Positions 42,562 through 51,118 of a DNA stretch of 64,000 nt are shown piece after piece. The stretch comes from Nonomuraea jabiensis (GTDB lineage Bacteria > Actinomycetota > Actinomycetes > Streptosporangiales > Streptosporangiaceae), in assembly GCF_014204795.1 (NCBI RefSeq), contig NZ_JACHMB010000001.1, positions 5,084,001 through 5,148,000 on the forward strand, written 5' to 3'. Position 1 is the first letter of the stretch. Each line of letters starts with the position of its first letter. The notes under the pieces were generated by a model. It had not been told where the DNA came from. It saw only the letters and a list, made by a program, of their open reading frames with translations, and searched no databases. The position numbers and the translations under genes were made by a program.

Positions 42562-43176
42562 GTGAGACTGACGCATTTCGGGCACGCCTGTGTGCGCGTC
42601 CAGGACGGCGATCGGGTGCTGGTGATCGATCCGGGCACCTTCTCCGACGCGGAGACGGCGCTGTCCGGAGCCACGGCCGTGCTCCTGTCCCACGAGCACC
42701 CCGACCACGTCGACGTTGAGGCTCTCAAGGCCGCCCGGGCAAGCAACCCCGCGCTGACCGTCCACACCCATGCGGCGCCGGCCGCCGAGCTCGGCGAGGG
42801 AGCGGTCGCGGTCGCCGCAGGCGAGACCTTCACCGCCGCCGGCTTCACCGTGAAGGCCGTGGGCGGCGTGCACGCCGAGGTCATCGACGGACTGCCCGGC
42901 TGCCCGAATCTCGGGTTCATCGTGAACGGCCTCTACCACCCGGGAGACTCCCTGTTCGTCCCCACGGACGAGGTCGACACCCTGCTGGTTCCGGCAGCCG
43001 GCCCCTGGGTGAAGATCGGCGAGGCCATCGCCTTCGTCCGAGACGTCCGGCCGGCCCGCGCGTTCCCGATCCACGACATCCAGCTCAGCAAGGTCGGCCT
43101 CCAGTACTTCGACGAGTGGCTTGAGGAGGAGACCGACTACGCCCGCATCCCGGTGGGCGATTCAGTCGATCTCTAG
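42562..43176 (+). CDS. MBL-fold metallo-hydrolase (UlaG-like)
   Basis: A 204-residue metallo-beta-lactamase-fold protein. It begins MRLTHFGHACVRV and carries the metal motif LLSHEHPDHVD, a third ligand His in VGGVHAEVID, GDSLF with the bridging Asp, and the last His in FPIHDIQ. Relatives include UlaG lactonases and general beta-lactamase-like esterases. It is monocistronic here. The start codon is GTG. Confidence 0.92.
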   Translation: MRLTHFGHACVRVQDGDRVLVIDPGTFSDAETALSGATAVLLSHEHPDHVDVEALKAARASNPALTVHTHAAPAAELGEGAVAVAAGETFTAAGFTVKAVGGVHAEVIDGLPGCPNLGFIVNGLYHPGDSLFVPTDEVDTLLVPAAGPWVKIGEAIAFVRDVRPARAFPIHDIQLSKVGLQYFDEWLEEETDYARIPVGDSVDL

Positions 43177-43268
43177 ACCGACGCGCTGACCACCATTGGT
43201 CGGGGCAGGTGGTCCGGCGGCGCGTCAACGAGGGCGAGCGCCCCTGGAGCGCCTTGTGGTAACGCGGT

Positions 43269-44150
43269 TCAGGCGAGGAAGTCGAGCAGATACCGCGCTG
43301 TCTCGTCGGGTGCCTCCTCGGGGAGGAAGTGCCCGGACCTGATCGGGCCGCCGCGCACGTCGCGGGCCCACGTCTGCCAGACCTTGAGCGGTTCGTACCA
43401 CTCGGCGACCGGTCCGGCCGCGCTCCACAGCGCGAGGGTCGGGCAGGTGATGCGCTGCTTGCCGCGGTCGGCCTGGTCATGCTCGTAGTCGAGCGTTGCG
43501 GCGGCGCGGTACTCCTCGCAGATGGCATGCACGGTGGCGGGATCGGCGAACTGCGCGGTGTAGGCGGCCCGCACCTCGGGCGGAAAGGCATCCGGCGTGT
43601 GCGACCAGGAGTCGAGCATGTGGTCCACGAGGAGGGAGGGCGCTGCCGCGATCAGCCGCTCGGGCAGCGGCTCCGGCGCCGCCAGGAAGGACCACACCCA
43701 GTAGCCGAGGGCGAAGTTCATGTCCGCGCGGTCGAAGACTTCCCCGGTGGGCACGATGTCGAGCACGGCCAGCCGGGTGACGGCCTCGGGGTGGTCGAGC
43801 GCCATCCGGTACGCGCAGCGCGCGCCACGATCGTGCCCCGCCACGGCGAACTGTTCGTACCCCAGTGCGCGCATGACCTCGACCTGGTCGCGGGCGATCG
43901 CGCGCATGCTGTAGGGGGCGTGGTCGGGCGCGCTCGGCGGCGTGCCGCTGGCGCCGAAGCCACGCAGGTCGGTGGCGATCACGGTGAAGCGCTCGGCCAG
44001 CCGCGGCGCCACCCGGTGCCACATGAGGTGCGTCTCGGGGATGCCGTGCAGCAGGAGGACGGGTGGCCCCGCCCCACCGCGGCGACCGTGAATGGTCGTA
44101 TCGGACGTGGCGATGTCGAACTCGTCGAAATCTCCGAACCCTTCCAACAC
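43269..44150 (-). CDS. Alpha/beta hydrolase, haloacetate-dehalogenase/epoxide-hydrolase-like
   Basis: The product (293 residues) has the oxyanion motif LLLHGIPETHLMWHRV, the nucleophile Asp in VAGHDRGARCAYRMALDHPE and the catalytic His in SGHFLPEEAPDE. The HDRGxR pattern is that of fluoroacetate dehalogenases, which use Asp-Arg-Arg to bind a carboxylate, so a halo- or epoxy-acid substrate is plausible. The frame stays open for another 200 codons upstream but with unlike composition, so GTG 44150 (or TTG 44147) is taken as the start; a clear ribosome site is missing. Confidence 0.85.
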   Translation of the reverse strand: MLEGFGDFDEFDIATSDTTIHGRRGGAGPPVLLLHGIPETHLMWHRVAPRLAERFTVIATDLRGFGASGTPPSAPDHAPYSMRAIARDQVEVMRALGYEQFAVAGHDRGARCAYRMALDHPEAVTRLAVLDIVPTGEVFDRADMNFALGYWVWSFLAAPEPLPERLIAAAPSLLVDHMLDSWSHTPDAFPPEVRAAYTAQFADPATVHAICEEYRAAATLDYEHDQADRGKQRITCPTLALWSAAGPVAEWYEPLKVWQTWARDVRGGPIRSGHFLPEEAPDETARYLLDFLA

Positions 44151-44460
44151 GCCGGTGAGTCTTCCACACGGGTACGACGATTCCGCACGACGAGGCTTCG
44201 GGGCGTTCTGTCCCGGCCGATCCGGATCGCCACCGGCACGCTGGTCGCAGAGCCCCATGAGCGAGACGGAGCGCGCGCGGTACCCGCCGGACGGACCCTT
44301 ATGAGCGCGTCTGCCCATGACACTCGGAAGTCGGGACATCTGACGACGGCTACGACTCACCGAGCCGCCGACCCGGCTGGTACGGACCCGCCCCAAGCGC
44401 TCGGCGTAACCCTGGATACCCAGCGGCCCGGCGGCCGCGACCCGCGCCGCCCCCGCCGTG

Positions 44461-44640
44461 CTGACCGGACGGACGCCAGAGGCAGGTCGTCCGCCTCCTC
44501 GCCCAGGTCCTGACCAATGCCGAGATCGCCGACCGGCTCTTCCGGTCCGGTCCGCACGGTGGACAGCCAGGTGGCGGCGCTGGACAAGTTGAGCGGCCCG
44601 GGGGTGGCGGTCGCGGCGTGCACGTCGCCGTGGTCGTCGG
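44461..44640 (+). pseudogene. Remnant of a LuxR-family HTH regulator
   Basis: Three pieces of the LuxR/GerE helix-turn-helix occur in order but in different frames: LTGR at 44461, QVVRLLAQVLTNAEIADRLF at about 44482-44542, and RTVDSQVAALDKLSG at about 44553-44597. Together they reproduce the C-terminal domain of a NarL/LuxR regulator with at least two frameshifts. No upstream receiver or ATPase part is recognisable. It is a decayed gene end. Confidence 0.65.
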
Positions 44641-44784
44641 CTGGCGGCGCAGTATCCTCGCGACCGGCGTCCCGGAAAATTCTTCAAAGAAATCCCGGAG
44701 GCGGTGTCGGATCGGGCCGGTGGTGTTCGTAGCAGGGGTGAGACGTCCACAAGGGGGCGGCACCGGGGTGAAGGAACCGCGATC

Positions 44785-44961
44785 ATGGAGCTGACGACCC
44801 TGACTCAGGTCACGATCGATGGAGTGATGCGGGGAAACGGCGGCACGTCGGACGAGGACCGCCGAAACGGATCCGAGCGCGACGGATGGGCCCGGGGGAG
44901 GGGCGACAACGAGACCATGACGTTCATCAACCAGACCCGCGAGTCGACGCGAAGGGCGTGA
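44785..44961 (+). pseudogene. Truncated RibD_C/dihydrofolate-reductase-like gene
   Basis: A start with AAGGA and ATG 44785 encodes about 50 residues that match the N-terminus of the RibD_C family (LTQVTIDGVMRGNGGTSDED, then GWARGRG and ETMTFINQTRE). The reading stops at 44961 after STRRA, where an intact member continues for about 130 more residues. The rest is deleted. It lies just before the DGPF gene. Confidence 0.65.
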
Positions 44962-45065
44962 CGATCCAGGTCCACCGGCCGGCCGGGTGCCCGCAGCACG
45001 CGCCGGCCGAAGCACCTGACCGGCACACCACACACCGTCTTGACACCACAGGAGATGATCCTCAG

Positions 45066-45389
45066 ATGCAGTACCTGCTTTCCGTGATCCACGACCAGGC
45101 CACCCTCTCCACCCCGGAAGAGGACGCTGCGATCGACGTGTTCAATGACCGGCTCCAGGCCGAGGGCAACTGGGTCTTCGCCGGTGGCCTCGCCTTCCCC
45201 GACACCGCCACCGTCATCGACAACCGGGGTGGGGCGTCGATGATCACCGACGGGCCCTTTGTGGAGTCCAAGGAGTACCTCGCCGGCTTCTGGATCATCG
45301 AGGCCCCCGACCTCGACGTGGCGCTCAAGCTGGCAGCCGAGGGGTCGAAGGCCTGCAATCGGAAGGTCGAGGTGCGGCCGTTCCTGTGA
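45066..45389 (+). CDS. YCII/DGPF-domain protein
   Basis: A 107-residue protein of the YCII-related DGPF family: MQYLLSVIHDQATLSTPEED, and TDGPFVESKEYLAGFWIIEA with the naming motif DGPF. It is coupled to the ECF sigma factor gene by a GTGA overlap, the standard pair of the ECF42 group. The role is not known; DGPF proteins have been proposed as partners or targets of the sigma factor. Confidence 0.93.
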   Translation: MQYLLSVIHDQATLSTPEEDAAIDVFNDRLQAEGNWVFAGGLAFPDTATVIDNRGGASMITDGPFVESKEYLAGFWIIEAPDLDVALKLAAEGSKACNRKVEVRPFL

Positions 45390-46627
45390 ACAGGATCGAC
45401 GTTCGCGAGGCGATCACCCAGGCGCACCATGAGGAATGGGCCCGGGTGGTCGCCTCCCTGACCAGGCGCTTCGGTGACCTCGACATCGCCGAGGAGGCGG
45501 CCGCCGAGGCGTTCGCGACCGCCGTCCAGCGGTGGCCGGCCGACGGCGTGCCCCCCAACCCGGGCGCCTGGCTGACCACCACCGCCAACCGCAAGGCCAT
45601 CGACCGGATCCGGCGCGAGAACAAGCGGGACGACAAGCAGAAGGAGGCTCAGATGGTCTACGACGATGACCCGCCCGAGCCGGTTGGCGTCATCGAGGAC
45701 GATCGGCTCCGGCTGATCTTCACCTGCTGCCACCCGGCGCTGGCGATGGAGACCCGCGTGGCGCTGACGCTGCGCATGGTCGCCGGCCTGACGATGCCCG
45801 AGATCGCCCGCGCCTTCCTGGTGGCCGAGAGCGCCATGGGGCAGCGGATCACCCGCGCGAAGGCCAAGATCAAGGCGGCGCGCATCCCCTATCGGGTGCC
45901 GTCCGCCGAGGATCTCCCGGGGCGCGTCTCCGGTGTCCTCGCCGTCCTCTACCTCGTCTTCAACGAGGGCTACCTGGCCACCGGCCCCGACACCGATCCC
46001 GTACGGCACGAGCTGACCGCCGAGGCGATCCGGCTCACCCGCCTGATCCGGGTCCTCCTGCCGGACGACGGTGAGGTGGCCGGCCTGCTGGCGCTGATGC
46101 TCCTGACCGAGGCCCGCCGCCCCGCCCGGGTCTCGGCTGGCGGCGAACTGGTCGCTCTCGACGAGCAGGACCGTGGGGCCTGGGACGCGGCGCTGATCGC
46201 CGAGGGCCACCGGCTGGTGCGCGAGCGCCTCGCCGCTGCCGCCGCCGGGGTGGCTCCGGGTCGCTACCAGATTCTCGCGGCGATCAACGCCGTGCACACC
46301 TCCGCCCGCGACATGCGCGACACCGACTGGTCACAGGTCCTCGCCCTCTACGACCAGCTCGTCCGCCTCGACCCCTCGCCCATCATCGCCCTCAACCGGG
46401 CCATCGCGGTCGCCGAGCTCGACGGCCCGGAGGTGGCACTGGCGGCCGTCGACCGCCTTGAGCCCAGGTTGGCCGGCTATCACGCCTACCACGCCACCCG
46501 CGCCGACCTGCTGCGCCGCCTGGGCTGCGGCCGGGAATCGCGCGCGGCCTACGACAAGGCCATCGACCTGGCGGGCAACACCGCCGAGACCGCCTCCCTG
46601 ACCCGCCGCCGCGACCAACTGCGGTAG
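45386..46627 (+). CDS. ECF42-type RNA polymerase sigma factor with C-terminal TPR-like domain
   Basis: A 413-residue extracytoplasmic-function sigma factor. Sigma region 2 lies at about 10-80 (DLDIAEEAAAEAFATAVQRW) and region 4 at about 105-170 (TLRMVAGLTMPEIARAFLVA). The remaining 230 residues are the ECF42 extension (FNEGYLATGPDTDPVRHELT) with TPR-like helices ending in LGCGRESRAAYDKAIDLAGN. No anti-sigma gene is present; the extension is thought to control activity instead. The gene starts with GTG at the DGPF stop. Confidence 0.95.
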   Translation: MNRIDVREAITQAHHEEWARVVASLTRRFGDLDIAEEAAAEAFATAVQRWPADGVPPNPGAWLTTTANRKAIDRIRRENKRDDKQKEAQMVYDDDPPEPVGVIEDDRLRLIFTCCHPALAMETRVALTLRMVAGLTMPEIARAFLVAESAMGQRITRAKAKIKAARIPYRVPSAEDLPGRVSGVLAVLYLVFNEGYLATGPDTDPVRHELTAEAIRLTRLIRVLLPDDGEVAGLLALMLLTEARRPARVSAGGELVALDEQDRGAWDAALIAEGHRLVRERLAAAAAGVAPGRYQILAAINAVHTSARDMRDTDWSQVLALYDQLVRLDPSPIIALNRAIAVAELDGPEVALAAVDRLEPRLAGYHAYHATRADLLRRLGCGRESRAAYDKAIDLAGNTAETASLTRRRDQLR

Positions 46628-47110
46628 CACCCACGGACGCATCCCGCACGGGAGATCCGGCGGTGTTCCGCAAGGCGATCCCCAACCGGGCCAGCAGCCG
46701 CCCCAGGTCGGGGTGTTCCGCGAACTGCACCCCAAACTGCCCGGCGCTTTATGTGCCGCAGATGCGCCGAGGACGAGGTGTCCTTGGCCGTCCTGGCCAC
46801 CGAGTACAGCGTCGGACGCTTCACCATTCACGGGCCAGAACCTTTAGGTAAAGGGAAGTCGCGCGTCCTGGATTGGCTGACAAGCCGCCCTGATCCAGAC
46901 GGCAGGCGTGGGCATCAGCCGGCCCACCTCCTCGCCGGTCAACGGGTGGGCCCGATGCCGCGCGCACCGGGGGTCAGCGCTTACTGGCCTCCTGCTGGAT
47001 TCGCTCGATCGACAGCCCGGTACAGGCCACCTTGGCGCCATTGAACACGGGGTACGCCCGGTCGAGGAGCTCCGGTCATGTACGTCGCTGAGGGATGCTC
47101 GGCTAACTAA
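46628..47110. other. Intergenic stretch without a recognisable gene
   Basis: Several short open frames exist on both strands but none has a credible start or family resemblance. The only structure I can name is one arm of the dispersed palindromic repeat at 46870-46951. Confidence 0.5.
46870..46951 (+). repeat. Dispersed intergenic palindromic repeat, copy 2 (single arm)
   Basis: GGATTGGCTGA, then TGATCCAGACGGCAGG, then GTGGGC-N9-GCCCACC and ACGGGTGGGC. The same parts in the same order are found at 48399-48487, and the arm also in the minus-strand copy near 22300-22360. The second arm and the central hairpins are missing here. Confidence 0.55.
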
Positions 47111-47113
47111 GCC

Positions 47114-47142
47114 TTGCGTTTGCTTCGATTATTTCGGATACT
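47114..47142 (+). promoter_or_regulatory. Candidate promoter of the HTH/PIN pair
   Basis: TTGCGT (47114-47119) and GATACT (47137-47142) are 17 bases apart, and AGGAGG (47149-47154) follows at once. The transcript leader would be very short. Confidence 0.35.
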
Positions 47143-47161
47143 GCGATTAGGAGGTGTCGTG

Positions 47162-47617
47162 ATGGCCGATGTCCAAGCCAAGCGTGTTCAACCTGGGATC
47201 ATCGACGCTGAGGTGGCTGGTCGCGCGGTGCGGAGGATCAAGGACTACCTCATGAGGTATCCCGACCAGACGACCATTCGCGTCGCAGGTGAGCATGGTG
47301 ACGAGGGTCCACTGATCCTGCCTCGTGAGGCTGTGAGCCTGCTCGCCTTCATCCTCGCTCAGGCGGCCGAAGGGCGGGGAGTAACGGTCATCCCGTCTCA
47401 TGCCGAACTGACGACGCAGCAAGCCGCAGACATGCTGAACGTCTCACGCCCTTATCTGATCAAGCTTCTTGAGACGGGGGAAATTCCCTTCCGATTGATC
47501 GGCAAGCACCGGCGCATCACGTATGAGGATCTTCAGGAGTACAAACGTCGTGATGATGTCAAGCGCCGTACGGCTGCCGATCAACTCGCCGCACTCGGCC
47601 AAGAGTTGGGTATCTGA
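47162..47617 (+). CDS. Excisionase-type HTH protein, probable antitoxin of a PIN toxin
   Basis: A 151-residue protein. Residues 85-130 form a MerR/excisionase-like HTH: LTTQQAADMLNVSRPYLIKL, then GEIPFRLIGKHRRITYEDLQ. The N-terminal 80 residues carry a region (LPREAVSLLAFILAQAAEGR) found in antitoxins paired with PIN_3-type toxins. The PIN gene starts three bases downstream, though it is broken here. AGGAGG at 47149-47154 supports ATG 47162 or GTG 47159. Base composition is less GC-rich than the neighbours, in line with a mobile toxin-antitoxin pair. Confidence 0.88.
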   Translation: MADVQAKRVQPGIIDAEVAGRAVRRIKDYLMRYPDQTTIRVAGEHGDEGPLILPREAVSLLAFILAQAAEGRGVTVIPSHAELTTQQAADMLNVSRPYLIKLLETGEIPFRLIGKHRRITYEDLQEYKRRDDVKRRTAADQLAALGQELGI

Positions 47618-47620
47618 AGC

Positions 47621-48173
47621 ATGGCCTTCGTAGTTGTCTACGACGCGAACGTGCTCTACGGCAATACACTTCGCGACCTGCTCATTCGTCTCGCCATGAC
47701 GGGGCGTATGCAGGCCAAATGGACCAATGGGATCCTCGACGAGATGCAGCGTAATCTTGCTGCCAACCGTCCCGACATCCCGGAAGAGAGGCTGAGCAAG
47801 CTTCGCCACCTCATGAACTCGGCCGTACGGGACTGCCTGGTCGAAGGATATGAGCCCTTGATAAAGGGCTGAAGCTTCCCGACACGGACGATCGACATGT
47901 ACTCGCTGCGGCGATCAAGGCCGGGGCGCAGATCATCGTGACGTCGAACCTCAAGGACTTTCTGCAGAGGACTTGGCTGCATGGGATATTGAGGTCAAAT
48001 CTCCCGATGACTTCGTGCTGGACCAAATCGACCTCGATGGAAGGGTCGTATGGGCCTGTGTGCAGCAGATCGCGGACTCGCGCGTCAGTCCGCCAGAAAC
48101 GGTCGACGACGTGCTCGACGCATTGGAGACTGCTGGCCTCGTCGAGTCGGTTGCCGCGCTTCGAGCAGGATAG
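47621..48173 (+). pseudogene. PIN-domain toxin gene disrupted by two frameshifts
   Basis: The gene starts intact (MAFVVVYDANVLYGNTLRDL) and reads in frame to EGYEPLIKG, where TGA ends it at 47872. A one-base deletion near 47868 would restore LKLPDTDDRHVLAAAIKAGA and IIVTSNLKDF in the next frame; a second one-base deletion near 47963 restores WDIEVKSPDDFVLDQIDLDG up to the proper stop at 48173. The three pieces make a normal 184-residue PIN_3 protein with all acidic residues. Both shifts are single-base losses, so either the toxin is dead or there are assembly errors; the antitoxin is intact. Confidence 0.85.
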
Positions 48174-48398
48174 ACGCCCCGCAAGAGGCAGAATTGACGA
48201 TCAGCGTTAACGTATTTTCGGACACAGCCCCCCGGCCGATGTGAGGCGCGGCTGTACTCCATCAAGCTGTGAGTCCTGATTGTTCCGCTACGACGACTGC
48301 ATTCGGGTCAACCGGCCCACACATGGTGAGCCGGCCGCTACGAGCCCCTGTTGGCCCGGCGCTGTCGCGTTGCGGCTGGCGGCGTTGGCGTCGGTGTT

Positions 48399-48615
48399 GG
48401 ATTGGCTGAACGGTCAACAAGCAGTGCTGATCCAGGCGGCAGGGTGGGCTTCAGCAGGCCCACCACCTAGACGGGCAAGGGGTGGGCGCGATGGCGCCGA
48501 AGGCGCGTGGGGTTGCGCCGGAGGCGCCCCGGTGAAGACAGCCCGAGCGGAGCGAGGTCCTTTGGCTCGGGGTGGGTGTCAGCAGGCCCACCACCCAGAT
48601 GGGCAACGGGTGGGG
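48399..48615 (+). repeat. Dispersed intergenic palindromic repeat, copy 3 (two arms)
   Basis: GGATTGGCTGA (48399-48409) and TGATCCAGGCGGCAGG lead into arm one (48443-48487: GGTGGGC, loop, GGCCCACC, then GGGTGGGC). A central pair of GCGCCGAAGGCGC and GCGCCGGAGGCGC hairpins (about 48498-48533) follows, and arm two is at 48571-48615. The two arms are nearly identical to each other. The rest of this 455-base gap shows no gene. The element ends about 14 bases from the stop of the convergent ATPase gene, so it may stop transcription from both sides. Confidence 0.6.
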
Positions 48616-48628
48616 GAGCCGGGCCGAC

Positions 48629-49402
48629 CTACACCGTGGCGTGGCTGCCGCGGACCAGGCGGCCGACCTCGGCGCGGAGGTGGACGAAGTCCGGGTGTTC
48701 GCGGGTCGTGATCTGGTCGCGCGGCGCGGGCAGCTCCACCTTGAGGTCGCCGACCACGTGGGCCGGGGCCTTGGACAGGACGACCACGCGGTCGCCCACG
48801 TAGACGCTCTCGTCGATGTCGTGCGTGATGAGCACGATCGTCATCTGGTGGTGGCCGCGTACCTTGAGGACGAGGTCCTCCAGGTCCTCGCGGGTCTGCG
48901 CGTCGACCGAGCCGAAGGGCTCGTCCATGAGCATCAGCGACGGACGGTAGGCCAGGGCCCGCGCGATCGCCACCCGCTGCTGCATGCCGCCCGACAGCTG
49001 GAACGGGTATTTGCGTTCCGCGCCCGCCAGGCCGACCGACTCCAGGGCCTCGTGGGCGGCCTCGCGGCGCTGGCGCTTGTCCATGTTCTTGCGGCGCAGC
49101 GGCAGCGCCACGTTGTCGACCACCGACATCCACGGGAACAGGGAGCGGCTGTAGTCCTGGAAGACCACGGCCAGGTTGTCCGGCGTCTGGCGTACGAGGT
49201 TGCCCTCGATCTTGATCTGCCCGCCCGTCGGCGTGATCAGCCCGGCGATCGACCGCAGCAGGGTCGACTTGCCCGCTCCGGAGGGGCCGACGATGCACAG
49301 CAGCTCACCCTCGGCGACGCTCAGGTTGAGGCCCTCGATCGCGTGGTGCGCATTGGGGGTACCGCCGCCGTAGACGTGGGAGAGGTTGTCTATCTCGAGC
49401 AA
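48629..49402 (-). CDS. ABC transporter ATP-binding protein, nitrate/sulfonate/taurine class
   Basis: The product (257 residues) is a SsuB/TauB-like ATPase with Walker A GPSGAGKST, signature LSGGMQQR, Walker B LMLMDEPFGSVD and H-loop ITHDIDES. The TTG start at 49402 has GAGGAA a few bases before. It is the last gene of an operon (binding protein, permease, permease, ATPase) and the only ATPase among the three related importers of this window, so it may also serve the sets at 58824-63911. Confidence 0.93.
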   Translation of the reverse strand: MLEIDNLSHVYGGGTPNAHHAIEGLNLSVAEGELLCIVGPSGAGKSTLLRSIAGLITPTGGQIKIEGNLVRQTPDNLAVVFQDYSRSLFPWMSVVDNVALPLRRKNMDKRQRREAAHEALESVGLAGAERKYPFQLSGGMQQRVAIARALAYRPSLMLMDEPFGSVDAQTREDLEDLVLKVRGHHQMTIVLITHDIDESVYVGDRVVVLSKAPAHVVGDLKVELPAPRDQITTREHPDFVHLRAEVGRLVRGSHATV

Positions 49403-49499
49403 TGGAATTCCTCAGGGGGCGAGACCATGGACAACACGGAGCCGGAAATACTCTATCCGAGCAGGAATCGGCATACTTGTAAACGGTGCGATCTTACTC

Positions 49500-50306
49500 T
49501 TACGTGCTGGAAAGTTGCTGGGCGGCGTGGTGCCAGGCCAGCACCCGGCGCTCGACCACCAGGAAGAGCTCGTTGAGGGCGTAGCCCAGCACTCCGAGCA
49601 GGACGATCCCGCCCCACATGGCGGGCAGGTCGAAGGTCTGGTACGCGGCCGTGAGCTGGAACCCGATGCCGTTCACGGTGCCCGGCAGCAGCTCGGAGAA
49701 GACCATGACGATCAAGGAGAGCGACAGCGCGAGCCGCAGCCCCGCGAACATCTTGGGCAGCGCCGACGGCAGGATCACCCGGAACAGCCGCTCGGCCCTG
49801 GACAGCCGGAACGCCCGGGCGGTCTGCAGGTGCAGCGGTTCGACCGAGCGGGCGCCGTCGGCGGTGTTGAGCAGCACCGGCCAGACGATGCTGAAGACGA
49901 TGAACGTCAGCTGCATCCGCAGCCCGAACCCGAACACCACCACGAAGACCGTGACCAGCGCGGGCGGCGGGATGGCCCGCAGGAACTGCAGCACCCCGTC
50001 GAGATAGTCGTACGCCTGCGCGGACAGCCCCAGCGCGAGCCCGAGCACGAGCCCGGCCAGCGCGCCCCCCGCGAAGCCGGCGGCCATCCGGCCCAGGCTC
50101 GGCAGGATGTTGCCGATGGCGTCCTCGGTCAGGAACAGCGTGCCCGGCGGGCCCGAGAACCACATCGCGTGCATCCTGACCACGATCGTGCTGGGCGGCG
50201 GGAAGAACGTGCTGCCCGCCAGCCGCGTGGCGACCTCCCAGGCGAGGATCAGCCCGGCCAGCACCAGCGACCGGAACGCCGCCCCGCGCATGCCCCTGGT
50301 CCTCAT
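49500..50306 (-). CDS. ABC transporter permease (SsuC/TauC class), importer set 1
   Basis: A 268-residue permease with about six membrane segments. FFPPPSTIVVRMHAMWFSGP near the N-terminus is shared with the permeases of sets 2 and 3. The EAA-type loop is ARAFRLSRAERLFRVILPSA, followed by LPKMFAGLRLALSLSLIVMV. ATG 50306 overlaps the stop of the other permease. A 97-base gap separates it from the ATPase gene. Confidence 0.92.
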   Translation of the reverse strand: MRTRGMRGAAFRSLVLAGLILAWEVATRLAGSTFFPPPSTIVVRMHAMWFSGPPGTLFLTEDAIGNILPSLGRMAAGFAGGALAGLVLGLALGLSAQAYDYLDGVLQFLRAIPPPALVTVFVVVFGFGLRMQLTFIVFSIVWPVLLNTADGARSVEPLHLQTARAFRLSRAERLFRVILPSALPKMFAGLRLALSLSLIVMVFSELLPGTVNGIGFQLTAAYQTFDLPAMWGGIVLLGVLGYALNELFLVVERRVLAWHHAAQQLSST

Positions 50307-51118
50307 GCCGTCTCTCCCAGGCGCGCGTGGTGCCAGCGGAACGCCCGCCGTTCGGCGGCCACCAGCACCGCGTTCACCAGCACCCCGAACAGCCCGACCC
50401 AGAACACCGCGGCCAGGATGTCGGTCATCCGTGCGGGTACGGCGATGCCGGCGAAGAAGATGAACACGCCGATGCCCTCGCCCCGCCCGGCCACGATCTC
50501 GGTGCTGACGATCAGGATGAGCGCCACCCCGGCGGCCAGCCGGAATCCGGTGGTGATGAAGGGCGCCGAGGACGGCAGCGACACGCGCAGCAGCACCGCC
50601 AGGGGCCCGAAGCCGTACGACCGCAGCGACTCCTTGGCGAGCGGGTCGACGCCGCGCAGGCCGTACATCGTGTTGTAGAGGATCGGCCACAACGAGGCGT
50701 AGACCGCGAGCGTGACGCGTACCTGCAGGCCCGTGCCGATCAGGAGGGACACCAGGGGGATCAGCGCCACCGACGGGATCGGCCGCAGGAACTCCACGAC
50801 CGAGCGCGTGGCGGCGTCGACGATCGGGACGCTGCCGAGCAGCAGCCCGAGCGGCACCGCGATCACCGCCGCGAGGCCGAGGCCGACGGCCCAGGCGAGC
50901 AGGCTCGTCAGGGCGTGGTCGCGGAAGGCGGGGTCGGCCATCAGCGTCAGCGCCCGCCCGAGTATCGCCGTCGCGGGCGGCAGGGTCTCCGGGTCCACCA
51001 GCCCGGTCCGGCTGAGCAGTTCGATCAGGGCGGCGAAGGCGAGGGCTCCGCCCGCCCGGCGTGACCAGCGTGTCGCGGCGGACGCCGGGCGGGCGGGTGC
51101 CAGGGTCTGAACGCTCAC
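50303..51118 (-). CDS. ABC transporter permease (SsuC/TauC class), importer set 1
   Basis: A 271-residue permease with VVEFLRPIPSVALIPLVSLL, WPILYNTMYGLRGVDPLAKE, SLRSYGFGPLAVLLRVSLPS (EAA loop) and SAPFITTGFRLAAG. The paired permeases form a heterodimeric channel. GTG 51118 overlaps the binding-protein stop (GTGA) and the end overlaps the next gene, so translation is coupled on both sides. Confidence 0.92.
   Translation of the reverse strand: MSVQTLAPARPASAATRWSRRAGGALAFAALIELLSRTGLVDPETLPPATAILGRALTLMADPAFRDHALTSLLAWAVGLGLAAVIAVPLGLLLGSVPIVDAATRSVVEFLRPIPSVALIPLVSLLIGTGLQVRVTLAVYASLWPILYNTMYGLRGVDPLAKESLRSYGFGPLAVLLRVSLPSSAPFITTGFRLAAGVALILIVSTEIVAGRGEGIGVFIFFAGIAVPARMTDILAAVFWVGLFGVLVNAVLVAAERRAFRWHHARLGETA

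Noticed and set aside
46663..47110. Short open frames in the gap after the ECF42 sigma gene
   Set aside because: None has a ribosome site, typical codon use or family resemblance; one overlaps the dispersed repeat.
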